Assembly (NCBI GenBank): GCA_015075405.1
Contig: JABTUK010000001.1
Location: 1,550,001-1,614,000 of the forward strand
DNA: 64,000 bases
Direction: 5' to 3'
DNA from: Anaerolineales bacterium
GTDB lineage: Bacteria > Chloroflexota > Anaerolineae > 4572-78 > J111
Below are positions 33,100-42,482 of the stretch, piece after piece (within the stretch, counting starts at the first letter, position 1; every line of letters starts with the position of its first letter). Position numbers and translations under genes: made by a program. The notes below the pieces were generated by a model that saw nothing but the letters and a program-made list of their open reading frames with translations, ran no database searches and was not told where the DNA came from.

Positions 33100-34833
33100 T
33101 TACGGACAGCGATAGTGACAGATCAACGCTTGAAAAGCGGTATGGTCACTGGTAGCCTCGCCGTTATGCTGGATGACAAATAATAAATAATCGCCAGGAG
33201 TAATATTGTCAAGCTGGAATTTTTCGGCAAATCCGCCCTGGTCATTTCCGGCCAACGATTTTTTGAATTCGGGAAAGGCGGTGGTTTGGGTGGTGTTGCG
33301 ATAAACGGCAATGGAAACCCCATCGCCGCCGGCATCTCTTTTGGCGGCTGTCAGCCGGACTTCCAGCGGGCCGCTGACCTCGCTTTGCCAGAACCAGGCG
33401 ATATCGGCCCCATTTCCGGGGTGGGCCGAGTCGGCGCAAATGCGGATGTAATCCTGCCCGTACCAGCACGCGCCGTACTGGCGAGTTTCGTACTTCAATT
33501 GGGTCCACTTGTCCTGGCCCGGCGGCGACCAGAGATAATCCCACGCGCCGCGAGTGCCGGAGAAGTCGCGCCGGGTGTCGGCCAGCAGCTTTGGCTCCGG
33601 CGGTGGGGTAGCCGAAGGAGTCGGGGTTGGGGGAGACAATTCATCGGCTACAACAGCCGGGGATGACGTGGGCGTGAGCTGCCCGGCCAAAACCGCTTCA
33701 TCTGGCCGATTGAGAAACCACCAGGAAGATACTCCCACTGGGGCAAAGGTGAAAAGCCAGCCAAGCCCCAGCAGCAAGATCAACCCAGCCGCGGCCAGGT
33801 ACAGCCACAAACGCCGGTTGGGTTGGGGAGACGGCGCGGGTATCGGGGCGGATTTGGCCGCCGGACGCGCTTTTTTCTTGGGAGGCGGGGCGGCGACAGC
33901 AGCGGGCAGCGGTGGTAGCGGGCGTTTGGCCATACTCACGGCCACCCGTTCCGGGATGGATTTGCGGGGGCGAGCCGCTGGAGCAGCTTTGGCTCGTGGG
34001 GCTTTTAGGGCTTGTTCTACCGCCTCGGCCAGGGCTGCGCCGTTGGGATAGCGCTGGCGCGGATCTTTAGCCAACGCCTTCAGGATGACCTTTTCCAGGG
34101 CCGGTTTAAGGTCAGCCCGGAACTGGCGCGGGCGCGGCGGCGGTTCGCTCATCTGGAGCATGGCCACATCCAAAGGCGTGGCCGCATCGAAAGGCACGCG
34201 GCCGGTAAACATCTCGTACAGAATGACGCCCACCGCGTACAGGTCACTTTGCGGGACAACTCCCGCCGACGACATGGCCTGCTCCGGGGCCATGTAATGG
34301 GGCGTGCCAAAGATTTCGCCCCGCGTGCCGACATCGGTCAGCAGGGCCAGGCCAAAGTCGGTCAACACCGCGCTACCCTGCTTGGTCAGGATAATGTTGG
34401 CCGGTTTGACATCACGGTGGATGACCCCTTGGCTGTGGGCGTAATCAAGAGCCAGGCAAACTTCACGGATAATCCGGCCGGCCTCGGCCGGCTCGATAAA
34501 GTCGGCCTCGGCCTGGTAGGAGGCCAGCAGTTCACTCAAGGGCGCACCTTCGACATACTGCATGGCCATGTAAAGCAGTTCTTTGACTTCGCCGTAGCGG
34601 TACAGCCGGACGATGTGCGGATGTTCCAATTGGGCAATCGCCTGGGCTTCCCGCTCAAACCGTTTGATGTAATCGGAGTCGGCCCGGAAGGGGGCGTCAA
34701 TCACCTTGATCGCCACCCACCGTTTGAGGCGTACGTCCAGCCCGCGATAAACACGGGCCATACCTCCCTGGCCCAGCAGAGCCTCCAGGCGGTATTCGTC
34801 CAGCCGCCGGCCGATTAAGGAATCGTTAGGCAT
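33100..34833 (-). CDS. Membrane Ser/Thr protein kinase with novel extracellular domain (copy 2)
   Basis: 577 residues. Kinase domain at about 12-272 with glycine loop 'LGQGGMARVYRG', 'HRDVKPANI', 'DFGLAL' and 'APEQ'; a basic Pro/Ala/Lys linker (about 275-335); a membrane helix (about 339-361); and an extracellular domain (about 414-577) with 'LLADTRRDFSGTRG', 'RICADSAHPG' and 'DIAWFWQSEVSGP'. It is a tandem paralogue of the downstream kinase, diverged in the linker but conserved in the extracellular domain. The two may phosphorylate different targets in response to a similar signal (inference). Confidence 0.93.
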   Translation of the reverse strand: MPNDSLIGRRLDEYRLEALLGQGGMARVYRGLDVRLKRWVAIKVIDAPFRADSDYIKRFEREAQAIAQLEHPHIVRLYRYGEVKELLYMAMQYVEGAPLSELLASYQAEADFIEPAEAGRIIREVCLALDYAHSQGVIHRDVKPANIILTKQGSAVLTDFGLALLTDVGTRGEIFGTPHYMAPEQAMSSAGVVPQSDLYAVGVILYEMFTGRVPFDAATPLDVAMLQMSEPPPRPRQFRADLKPALEKVILKALAKDPRQRYPNGAALAEAVEQALKAPRAKAAPAARPRKSIPERVAVSMAKRPLPPLPAAVAAPPPKKKARPAAKSAPIPAPSPQPNRRLWLYLAAAGLILLLGLGWLFTFAPVGVSSWWFLNRPDEAVLAGQLTPTSSPAVVADELSPPTPTPSATPPPEPKLLADTRRDFSGTRGAWDYLWSPPGQDKWTQLKYETRQYGACWYGQDYIRICADSAHPGNGADIAWFWQSEVSGPLEVRLTAAKRDAGGDGVSIAVYRNTTQTTAFPEFKKSLAGNDQGGFAEKFQLDNITPGDYLLFVIQHNGEATSDHTAFQALICHYRCP

Positions 34834-34853
34834 GATGATCTCAAAACTAATTG

Positions 34854-34916
34854 TGAATGATGAATGGCGAATGGCGAATGATGAATGAAAATTCGCTATT
34901 CGCCATTCGCCATTCC
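34854..34916 (+). repeat. Heptamer hairpin, GAATGGC family
   Basis: Units in exact 7-base register: GAATGAT, GAATGGC, GAATGGC, GAATGAT, GAATGAA, then AATTCGC, TATTCGC, CATTCGC, CATTCCC. Left and right tracts pair. It fills the space between the kinase start (34833) and the stop of the 802-residue protein gene (34917). Confidence 0.9.
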
Positions 34917-37316
34917 CTATTTCTCTCCGGCTTCTGTAATATCGCGCAGGTCAGCGATGAAGCGGTTAAGTCCGTTGGCATAGGTATCAAGATAGTGCCG
35001 GGTCAGGCTGGCGGCTAACTCCTTGTGCCCGGCGGCTATCAACGCTGCAACATGAGGGCGAAAATCGCGCAGGCTGACGTGCATGACGCCCTGGGCGTCG
35101 GTCATGATGCCCCAAGCCAGCGTTTTTTTATCGTTGTCGTCTTTGGCCGTGATAAAACGGGTCAGGGTACTGCCGGGGACCACCGCTCCGACATTGGAAA
35201 AAACTTCCCGGCCCCGGATAAGATCATTCAAAATATCAAAACGGCTGGGCACCTGATCGAGCATGCGCTGTAAGGGCGTTGGCAGGTGAGCCAGCAATTT
35301 AATGCTGCCCACGCTGGCGCTTTCGCCGGTTAAGGCAATCTTCTTGGCCTCGCAGAGCATCCTACCGAATTCGGCCAGGAAACGCAAGTATCTGCCCCGC
35401 AGTTGGTTAAACTTGGCAAAGTCAGCCTGGCCCTGCTGGTAGGCTTGCCGGGCCGCCACAGTGCGCCGGTGCAGATTGAGCAAATCCAGGTCGTTCAAGG
35501 GGACTTCAAAGGTCATGGGGTGCAGCCGGTCGCGGGGGTTGCGCCGGCTGGCGTCAACCGGAATGACGATGGCCGGACTCAGCGGCCGGGCGGGCTGCAA
35601 GGCGTCGAGGGCGGCTGCGGCTGCTTCTTTTGTAGTACTGTTTTTACTCAGCTTTTGCAACTGAGCCAACAGTTTTTGGGCGGGCTGGTAGGTAACGGCG
35701 TGAACGGCCCGGTAGAGAATGAGCAAATCACTGACGGTCAATTCAAGCAAAGTGTTGCGCTGTTTTAAGGCCTGGCGCAGCCGCAGGATGGCTTTAAGGT
35801 TGACCGCCTTTGTTTCGGCGCTGACCTCGCCGGCAACCGTCGGGGTTTGCTCCAGCAGGGCCAGGTCCTCGGCTTTGAAATGAAAGGTCAACCCTTTGAG
35901 GCGGCTCGAACCGGCTTGAATAGGCGGCAGGGTATTGAGATAAACGGCCCAACTCAGGGCCTCGTTGGTCATAATTTCGGCCAAGGCGGCCCCCCAGGTC
36001 CCATCAAAAAAGATGTGCGACTGGTCGAAGACAAAGGTTTCGCCGGTATCAAAGAGGGTCAAGGCGTGGTCGCCGATGCCGCGCTCGGCCTGGCGCAGTT
36101 CGGCCAGCGGTAGGTCGGCGGGACGCGGGTCGGCGTTCAGCAAAATGGGGGCGCGCCGCAAGGTGTCAAACTCTTTAACCAGGGCTGGACTCAATTTTTG
36201 GCGCAGGTCGGGCCAGGCCGAGCGGGTGAGGCGGGCCAGCGGCGTCAGCGGGGCCGGTGGTGAAGTTGAGGGGCGAGCTAAAATAGCGGCCACTTGCGCC
36301 CGCACCAGGGCCACATCCGCCGGTTTGGCGCCGCCCGGCGCGCTGGCAGGGATGAGGTGATAACCACCTTGGTAAATCAGCCCCAGGCAAAGCTGCCGCA
36401 GCGAGACAGGGGTGCGGGTTTCGCCGTAGGGGCCGGGGTCGAGGTAAGCCAGGATAGACATCTGCCGCTGGTAGCCCGGCAGGGCTTCCGTTTCGGCCAG
36501 GCGAATTTGGCGGGCCAACTCGTGGCGCAGTGACGTGGGTAAATTTTGAACAGCGTGGGCCAGGAAGGAATCAAATTTGCGCCGCCGGTACTGGGGGTAA
36601 GTCTCGCCGGCCTGCGCGTCTGCGCCGCGTTCATAAGGGCGCTGCTTTTCCCACGCCCGGTAGAGCCGGGCATAGTGGGCCGCGTCGGGTTGGTCGGCGG
36701 TGAGTTGCTGCAAAAACTGGGTGTAAATCCGCTCGCGCCATTCATTCTCCAACAACTGCGGATATTGATGCAGGCAGTGAATCCCGGCCATGGCCCAGGC
36801 TGTCAGCCGATCCACCTGGCTCAGGGAGAGCCGGTGTTGTTTTAGCCGGGTATCGAAGCCGTGCGTCTCGGTGGCGTGGCGGGCGGTGTCTTCGCGCAGG
36901 GCGTAATCCACATAAAACTGCCAGGTCCCTTCGGGGAAGGAATCTTCGGGGTCTTTGCCGGCCAGCCGGAGCAGATTTTGATAGCCCCAGATGACCGCCG
37001 CCGGCCCGGCAAAAAAAGCGCCATAAACGGCTGTATTCAAAGCTTGTTCAACGCCTTGAAAGAGCAGGTTGATGTCCCGTTGGACGACTTTGGCCGGCGG
37101 CTTGCGGCCGGAGATACGGGCCAGCCCGTTCAAAATGACGCCGGGCACATTGCCCGCCGGCACAACCTGGCTCACCAAATCAACGGCAGCCTCGATTTCC
37201 GGCAGCGTCAGCGACGACAAATCGCGCAGGTGGCGGGAGATGGCAATGGTTCTAAGCGCATCTCTTGTTTTGAGGGAGACTTGATTGAAGATCGTTAGCG
37301 GTTGAAGCAGGTCCAT
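34917..37316 (-). CDS. Large cytoplasmic protein of unknown function
   Basis: 799 residues from ATG at 37316 (a TTG at 37325 is also possible). No membrane helix or familiar catalytic motif is visible. The body is alpha-helical with a conserved-looking C-terminal stretch, 'PSRFDILNDLIRGREVFSN', 'AWGIMTDAQGVMHVSLRDFR'. There are no close neighbours in the operon. It is a large, well-formed gene, so it is probably a real conserved protein. I cannot assign a function. Confidence 0.75.
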   Translation of the reverse strand: MDLLQPLTIFNQVSLKTRDALRTIAISRHLRDLSSLTLPEIEAAVDLVSQVVPAGNVPGVILNGLARISGRKPPAKVVQRDINLLFQGVEQALNTAVYGAFFAGPAAVIWGYQNLLRLAGKDPEDSFPEGTWQFYVDYALREDTARHATETHGFDTRLKQHRLSLSQVDRLTAWAMAGIHCLHQYPQLLENEWRERIYTQFLQQLTADQPDAAHYARLYRAWEKQRPYERGADAQAGETYPQYRRRKFDSFLAHAVQNLPTSLRHELARQIRLAETEALPGYQRQMSILAYLDPGPYGETRTPVSLRQLCLGLIYQGGYHLIPASAPGGAKPADVALVRAQVAAILARPSTSPPAPLTPLARLTRSAWPDLRQKLSPALVKEFDTLRRAPILLNADPRPADLPLAELRQAERGIGDHALTLFDTGETFVFDQSHIFFDGTWGAALAEIMTNEALSWAVYLNTLPPIQAGSSRLKGLTFHFKAEDLALLEQTPTVAGEVSAETKAVNLKAILRLRQALKQRNTLLELTVSDLLILYRAVHAVTYQPAQKLLAQLQKLSKNSTTKEAAAAALDALQPARPLSPAIVIPVDASRRNPRDRLHPMTFEVPLNDLDLLNLHRRTVAARQAYQQGQADFAKFNQLRGRYLRFLAEFGRMLCEAKKIALTGESASVGSIKLLAHLPTPLQRMLDQVPSRFDILNDLIRGREVFSNVGAVVPGSTLTRFITAKDDNDKKTLAWGIMTDAQGVMHVSLRDFRPHVAALIAAGHKELAASLTRHYLDTYANGLNRFIADLRDITEAGEK

Positions 37317-37328
37317 AGATTCCAATGC

Positions 37329-37413
37329 CAGTAGTCAGTAGTCAGTAGTCAGTAGTCAGTAACCAGACTGATTACTGTTCACTGATTACTGTTCACTGAT
37401 TACTGGTTACTAT
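37329..37413 (+). repeat. Heptamer hairpin, CAGTAGT/ACTGATT family
   Basis: Left: CAGTAGT four times then CAGTAACCAG (37329-37366). Right: ACTGATT, ACTGTTC, ACTGATT, ACTGTTC, ACTGATT, ACTGGTT, ACT (37368-37412). Exact 7-base register throughout. The same words occur between rpsB and tsf (51348-51493). Confidence 0.92.
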
Positions 37414-37531
37414 TTGCTCTCCTTCGCAGGGAGATACCTCTATTATACACACACCTTACCAAAAAGACTATAGCATTTCTAACCAAAAGCCGGTATAATG
37501 GTGGCAACATTAAATCTATTTGGGAAGATTT

Positions 37532-40500
37532 ATGAAAGTGAAGATTTGGGGAGCGCGAGGCTCGATCCCCTCACCCATCCGGCCAGATGAGATCCGGGAG
37601 AAGATCATCTCGGCCATCCTGAGTATTTCGCAAATAGAAAAGGGTGAGTTGAAGGAGGAACTTCTGGCAGCCATCCTGGAGGAAACCTCCTCGCCCTCAG
37701 AGATTTCCTCAGGCCAATCGGTTAACCTATCCCTGGCTAAAACTCAGGTCAAGCGGCGGCAGGTCGTTCGGGCTTACCTGGATACCTTGTCGCCCTTCAT
37801 CGCCGGTACGGCCGGGGGCAATACCCCTTGCGTCGAAGTGCAATCGGATGATGATTTGTTTATCATTGACGCCGGTTCTGGCATTCGGGCGCTGGGCCTG
37901 GAGTTGATGAAAGGCAAGTGGGGCCAGGGTCGGGGGACGATCCACCTTTTTTTCAGCCATCCCCATTGGGACCATATTCAGGGCTTTCCCTTCTTTCGGC
38001 CCGCTTTTGTGCGGGGCAACAAGATTTTTATCTACGGCGTCCACGATATGGAAGCCGCGCTCCGCCGGCAGCAGGAGTTTATCAGCTTTCCGGTTTCGCT
38101 GGATTATATGCAGGCCGAGATGAAGTTTATCCAGCTCAAACAGGAAGACGTGCTGGAATTTGGCGACCTGCGCATCCGCACCTTACGCAACCACCACCCC
38201 GGCGAGGCTTACTCCTTCCGTTTTGAAAAAGCGGATAAAGTTTTTGTCTATGCCAGCGATGCTTCTTATCCTTCCGGCACAGACACCCACCCCGCCCTTA
38301 ACTTTTTTGCCGACGCCGATATGCTTATCTACGACTCGCAGTTTACCCAAAAAGAGTCGGATGAAAAAGAGGATTGGGGCCACAGTTCCTCGCTGGCCGG
38401 AGTCGAAATGGCCCAGGAAGCCAACGTGAGAAATCTGGTCTTGTTTCATTACGACCCGACCTACACCGACCGTGACCTGGAAAAAATTTTGGAGGATGCC
38501 CGCAAATTCCAGCAGAGCCAGTATCCCCACGCCGAGCCGGTCAATGTGATGATTGCCCAGGAGGGCCTGACCTTTGACCTGACCCCACCCAAAACTACCC
38601 AGTTGCAGCAGGTTCCCGGCGGAAAAGCCGCCATCCTCAAGCCGGCCGGCATCTTCAACGAGCGAGTCGCCGCCGAGCTAAAACGGCAACTGGCCGAATT
38701 GAAAGCAGATGGCTGGCCGCCCCATTTGATTGTGGACATGGCCGGGGTGGAGATGCTGCAAGTATCCGGGTTGCGGGCGCTGGTCAAACTGCGGCGCGAG
38801 CAGTTGGGCACACCGATGGTCCTGGCCGGTCCCTCAATCAATGTGCAGCAGGTGATTGAACTGGCCGGCTATCTGGACTTTTTTGCCATCTATCCTTCGG
38901 TGCATGCCGCCCTTAGCGCCTTGCAAGCCCGCGAAACCCTCAATTTGCCCGGTCAAACCATCAAAAATCGCTATTTTATCGAGAGCAAAATTGGCGATGG
39001 CCGCCTGGGGACCAGTTTTAAGGCCATGGATAACCGGCTCAACCGGCCGGTAGTCATCAAAATTTTGTCGGCCTCATTCAGCGAGGCAGCCATTGAGCGC
39101 TTTTTGCAGCAGGCCCGCGAACTCATCAACCTGATTCATCCCAACATTGTTGACATTTACGACTGCGACGAAGATCAGGGCTTGTCTTACATGGTCGAGG
39201 AATATGTCGAAGGCCAAAGCCTGCCCGATTTGCTCAACGCCCAGCCCGGCCAGCCGCTGCCGCTTGACCTGGCCCTGACCATTGCCGAAAAGCTTGCCCG
39301 CGCCCTGGAATATGCCCACGCTCGCGGCGTGATTCACGGCGATTTGAAACCAAAAAATATCCTGATTACCGCTGACGAAATAAAGATTAGTGATTTTGGC
39401 CTGGGCCGGCTGGAAAGCAGCAAGTCCTTGCTGAACGGCGAAGATGCTTCGCTGACCCTGGTCACGGCCCGTTACCTGGCCCCAGAACAAATACTGGGCC
39501 ACCCCATAGACGCCCGCACCGATTTATATACCCTGGGCATCATTTTGTACGAGATGTTCACCGGTCAACCCCTTTTTGAGGGTACAGACCAGGAAGTGAT
39601 GGAGCGCCACCGTAGCAGCCGCCCTCGCCCCCTCCGTGAACTGAACCCGACCTTATCCCGTTCGCTGGAATATCTGGTTTTGAAACTGTTGGATAAAGAC
39701 CCCAACAAACGCTATGCTACCGCCCGGCTGGTGCGCCGGATTTTGACCAATATGACCCAAACGGCCAGCCGCAGCCTGCGGCGTCAGGCGTTGCGGCCGC
39801 GCCGCTGGCCGGCTCTGGTGGGCCGGCAGGACTCGCTGCAAAGCCTGCTAAACCTGTGGGCGGCTACGCTCCACGGCCAGGGCCAGTTGGTGCTCATCAG
39901 CGGCGAGGCCGGCAGCGGCAAAACCCGGCTCACCCAGGAGTTGGCCGACCGGGCCAGCCAGGCCACCGTGCTGCTGGGCGGTTGCCGCCCCTCCGAAAGC
40001 AGCCTGGCTTACCAACCCTTTATAGAGGCGCTCAAAACCTATTTTGCCACTACCCCCACCAACACGGCTGAAAAACAAGTCAGTTGGGTGCTGGAGCAGG
40101 CGGCTCAAGCTGTTCCTGAAATCCAACAAATTCTGCCGGACCGACCGCCGACTGCCGACCACCGACCACCAACCTTTAGCCTGGCTGAACTGATTGGCCG
40201 GGCTGCGGCCAATCAGCCTTGGTTGATAATTTTGGATGATCTACAATGGGCCGACCCAAATAGCCTGCAATTGCTCGATTATTTAGCTCGCTGCTGCCGT
40301 GATATGGCGGTGATGATTGTGGGGGTTTATCGCAGCAGTGAGGCCGATCGGTCACCGTTAGCCGAGGCTTTGCAGCGTTGGAGCAGCTATCCGGCTTATA
40401 CTTCGATAGCGCTGGGACCGCTGGCCGAAAGAGAAGTGGCGGAGTTGCTCGAAAATATCTGGACCCAGGCCCCCCCGGCGGATTTGGTGGGGGCTGTTTA

Positions 40501-41791
40501 CCGGCGCAGCCAGGGCAATCCCTTGTTTGTCGAAGAAATTGCCAAAAGCCTGGTGGATGATGAGACCGTCAATTGGCGGGAAGGGCGCTGGTATTTTTCG
40601 CCGGTGGTCGAAGCCGGATTGCCCCAGCAGTTGGGCGACGCCGTGCTGCGCCGGGTCAACCGGCTGAGCAAAGAGACTCAGGCGCTGCTCTACCAGGCGG
40701 CGGTGTTGGGCTATACCTTTACCTTTGACCATCTACAGCAAATTAGCGAGTTATCGGATGGCAATATTTTAGAGGGATTAGACACGGCGCTGGAACGTCA
40801 ATTGATCCGGGATGTACCCCTGGAAGGGGTAATGCGCTTCAATCATCACAGCACCCAGGAAATGCTGTACCAAAACCTCAGCCCGCTCAAGCAACGCCTG
40901 ATTCACCGCGAGGTGGGCGAAACTCTGGAACAAAGTCAGTCACCGTTTGCCGCTGAACTGGCCCATCATTTCTTCCAGGCCCAGGAACTGGAAAAAGGTT
41001 TAACTTACAGTATTCAGGCTGCCGCGCAGGCCAGGGCGCTTTACGCCAGTCCTGCCGCTTTGTTTTGGACCACCCAGGCCCTACAGGCGCTTGACCAACT
41101 GGGGCCAAGCCATTCGGCCCAGAGCCAGCGTTTTGAACTGCTGCTGGCCCGCGAGCAGCTTTATGACTCGCTGGATAACCGCCCCGCCCAGGCCAATGAT
41201 TTGGCGGCGTTGCAGGCGCTGGTCCAGGCACTGGATGATCCGGCTAAACAAGTGATGGTTCATAATCGTCAGGCCCAGTACGAGCGGGCGCTGAAACAAC
41301 TGCCCCAGGCGGCCGCGGCGGCTCAGGCTGCTCTGCTGGCCGCCCGCCAAATTGACAACACAATTCTGGAAGCCGAAAGTTTGATCCAACTGGCCTACAT
41401 TTCTGCCGAACAGGGTCATCTCGAACTGTCACAGGCTCACGGTCATGATGCCAGGGAATTTTTGGAAGGGGCCAGTGCGCCCCAGGCCGAGGCGCGCAGC
41501 CTCAATTGCCTGGGCGATATTTATAGGATAACTAAAGATTATCCCCAGGCCGAAAAATATTATCGCCAGGCGCTCGCGCTCAGCCAATCCAGCGACGACC
41601 GATTGGGCGAAGCAACCAGCTTAGCCAACCTGGGCAGTTTGTTGTTAGAAACGGGCGATTTTGCCGCCGCTGCCGGCCATTGCCGCCAGGCGTTGGAACT
41701 AAGCCGGTTGATCGGACAGCCTCAAATTGAACGGGCTTGCTTGAAAAATTTGGGAAGAATCGACGAATCCTCGGCCAAAACCATTCAGTAA
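37532..41791 (+). CDS. Giant fusion: metallo-beta-lactamase fold, STAS, Ser/Thr kinase, ATPase, TPR
   Basis: 1419 residues from ATG at 37532 (a TTG at 37520 is also in frame). Order: metallo-beta-lactamase fold (about 1-290) with the zinc motif 'SHPHWDHIQG' at about 142-151; an STAS-like domain (about 357-465, 'VDMAGVEMLQVSGLRALVKL'); a Ser/Thr kinase (about 478-745) with 'IGDGRLGTSF', an unusual 'HGDLKPKN' in place of HRD, and 'DFGLGR'; an AAA ATPase (about 762-1060) with 'VGRQDSL' and Walker A 'GEAGSGKTR'; and a TPR tail. The HGD change removes the usual Arg, so activity may not depend on loop phosphorylation. A signalling hub joining hydrolase, partner-switch and kinase modules in one chain is rare. 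A heptamer repeat lies in frame at 40134-40175. Confidence 0.88.
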   Translation: MKVKIWGARGSIPSPIRPDEIREKIISAILSISQIEKGELKEELLAAILEETSSPSEISSGQSVNLSLAKTQVKRRQVVRAYLDTLSPFIAGTAGGNTPCVEVQSDDDLFIIDAGSGIRALGLELMKGKWGQGRGTIHLFFSHPHWDHIQGFPFFRPAFVRGNKIFIYGVHDMEAALRRQQEFISFPVSLDYMQAEMKFIQLKQEDVLEFGDLRIRTLRNHHPGEAYSFRFEKADKVFVYASDASYPSGTDTHPALNFFADADMLIYDSQFTQKESDEKEDWGHSSSLAGVEMAQEANVRNLVLFHYDPTYTDRDLEKILEDARKFQQSQYPHAEPVNVMIAQEGLTFDLTPPKTTQLQQVPGGKAAILKPAGIFNERVAAELKRQLAELKADGWPPHLIVDMAGVEMLQVSGLRALVKLRREQLGTPMVLAGPSINVQQVIELAGYLDFFAIYPSVHAALSALQARETLNLPGQTIKNRYFIESKIGDGRLGTSFKAMDNRLNRPVVIKILSASFSEAAIERFLQQARELINLIHPNIVDIYDCDEDQGLSYMVEEYVEGQSLPDLLNAQPGQPLPLDLALTIAEKLARALEYAHARGVIHGDLKPKNILITADEIKISDFGLGRLESSKSLLNGEDASLTLVTARYLAPEQILGHPIDARTDLYTLGIILYEMFTGQPLFEGTDQEVMERHRSSRPRPLRELNPTLSRSLEYLVLKLLDKDPNKRYATARLVRRILTNMTQTASRSLRRQALRPRRWPALVGRQDSLQSLLNLWAATLHGQGQLVLISGEAGSGKTRLTQELADRASQATVLLGGCRPSESSLAYQPFIEALKTYFATTPTNTAEKQVSWVLEQAAQAVPEIQQILPDRPPTADHRPPTFSLAELIGRAAANQPWLIILDDLQWADPNSLQLLDYLARCCRDMAVMIVGVYRSSEADRSPLAEALQRWSSYPAYTSIALGPLAEREVAELLENIWTQAPPADLVGAVYRRSQGNPLFVEEIAKSLVDDETVNWREGRWYFSPVVEAGLPQQLGDAVLRRVNRLSKETQALLYQAAVLGYTFTFDHLQQISELSDGNILEGLDTALERQLIRDVPLEGVMRFNHHSTQEMLYQNLSPLKQRLIHREVGETLEQSQSPFAAELAHHFFQAQELEKGLTYSIQAAAQARALYASPAALFWTTQALQALDQLGPSHSAQSQRFELLLAREQLYDSLDNRPAQANDLAALQALVQALDDPAKQVMVHNRQAQYERALKQLPQAAAAAQAALLAARQIDNTILEAESLIQLAYISAEQGHLELSQAHGHDAREFLEGASAPQAEARSLNCLGDIYRITKDYPQAEKYYRQALALSQSSDDRLGEATSLANLGSLLLETGDFAAAAGHCRQALELSRLIGQPQIERACLKNLGRIDESSAKTIQ
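40134..40175 (+). repeat. Heptamer tract inside a coding region (CCGACCR family)
   Basis: Six units in 7-base register: TGCCGGA, CCGACCG, CCGACTG, CCGACCA, CCGACCA, CCAACCT. It encodes a Pro/Arg/Asp/Thr stretch within the ATPase region of the giant fusion protein (about residues 868-881). It is the complement of the CGGTCGG/TGGTCGG word seen at 3466. Confidence 0.8.
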
Positions 41792-41805
41792 GCCACTCCG
41801 AAGAT

Positions 41806-41864
41806 TTCGCAGATTGTACAGATTTTAAATTTTTTTATCTGCGAAATCTGTGTAATCTGTGGAT
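41806..41864 (+). repeat. CAGATT/AATCTG hairpin repeat
   Basis: Left part TTCGCAGATTGTACAGATTT (41807-41826) against AAATCTGTGTAATCTG (41845-41860), with ATCTGCGAA between. Related to the CACAGATAA element at 31298. It ends just before the GAAGGAGGA ribosome-binding site of the next gene. Confidence 0.7.
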
Positions 41865-41886
41865 TATTTTCGAAGGAGGATTTACC

Positions 41887-42312
41887 ATGCAAAAAATGAC
41901 CCCCGCCGAAATGCGCAGTTTTTTGCTCGACCATGCCCGCACGGCCAAACTGGCCACGGTCCGCGCCGACGGCCGGCCTCATGTCGCGCCGATTTGGTTT
42001 GACTTGGACGGCGACGACCTGATTTTTACCACCTGGCACGAGTCGGTCAAAGCGACCAATTTGCGCCGCGACCCGCGCGTGTGCCTGCTTATTGACGACG
42101 AAGCGCCGCCGTTTGCTTTTGTTCAGATAGAAGGCGTGGCAGAAATTGCCGAGGCAGCCGCCGACCTGCGCGATTGGGCTACCCGGATTGCGGGCCGCTA
42201 TATGGGTGCAGACCAGGCGGAAGCTTTTGGCCGCCGCAACGGCGTCCCCGGCGAGTGGCTGGTGCGGGTCACACCCACTAAGATTTTAGCCCAGAAGAAT
42301 ATTTCGGATTAA
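41887..42312 (+). CDS. PPOX-class F420/FMN-dependent oxidoreductase
   Basis: 141 residues from ATG at 41887 with GAAGGAGGA 6 bases upstream. 'TAKLATVRADGRPHVAPIWFDLDGDDLIFTT' (two segments), 'KATNLRRDPRVCLLIDDE' and 'VQIEGVAEI' are the split-barrel flavin-binding core of pyridoxamine-5-phosphate-oxidase-like proteins, in the branch whose members often use F420. It reduces small molecules in the cytoplasm; the substrate is unknown. A single-gene unit. The 170 bases after it have no visible feature. Confidence 0.88.
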   Translation: MQKMTPAEMRSFLLDHARTAKLATVRADGRPHVAPIWFDLDGDDLIFTTWHESVKATNLRRDPRVCLLIDDEAPPFAFVQIEGVAEIAEAAADLRDWATRIAGRYMGADQAEAFGRRNGVPGEWLVRVTPTKILAQKNISD

Positions 42313-42482
42313 TTCATATCACTGAGGCCGTAGACCGAAGAGTCCCCAGAGCCTTGCTTTTGCTATTGCTCGACTTCAGCCGCTTGTTGCTCTGGCTTAT
42401 TTTCTGAAATTTTTATACAGTCTGCCTCTTTGATTTGGCAGCTGATTGGTATAAAACCAACTTTGTACCTTGTTTGACCATA

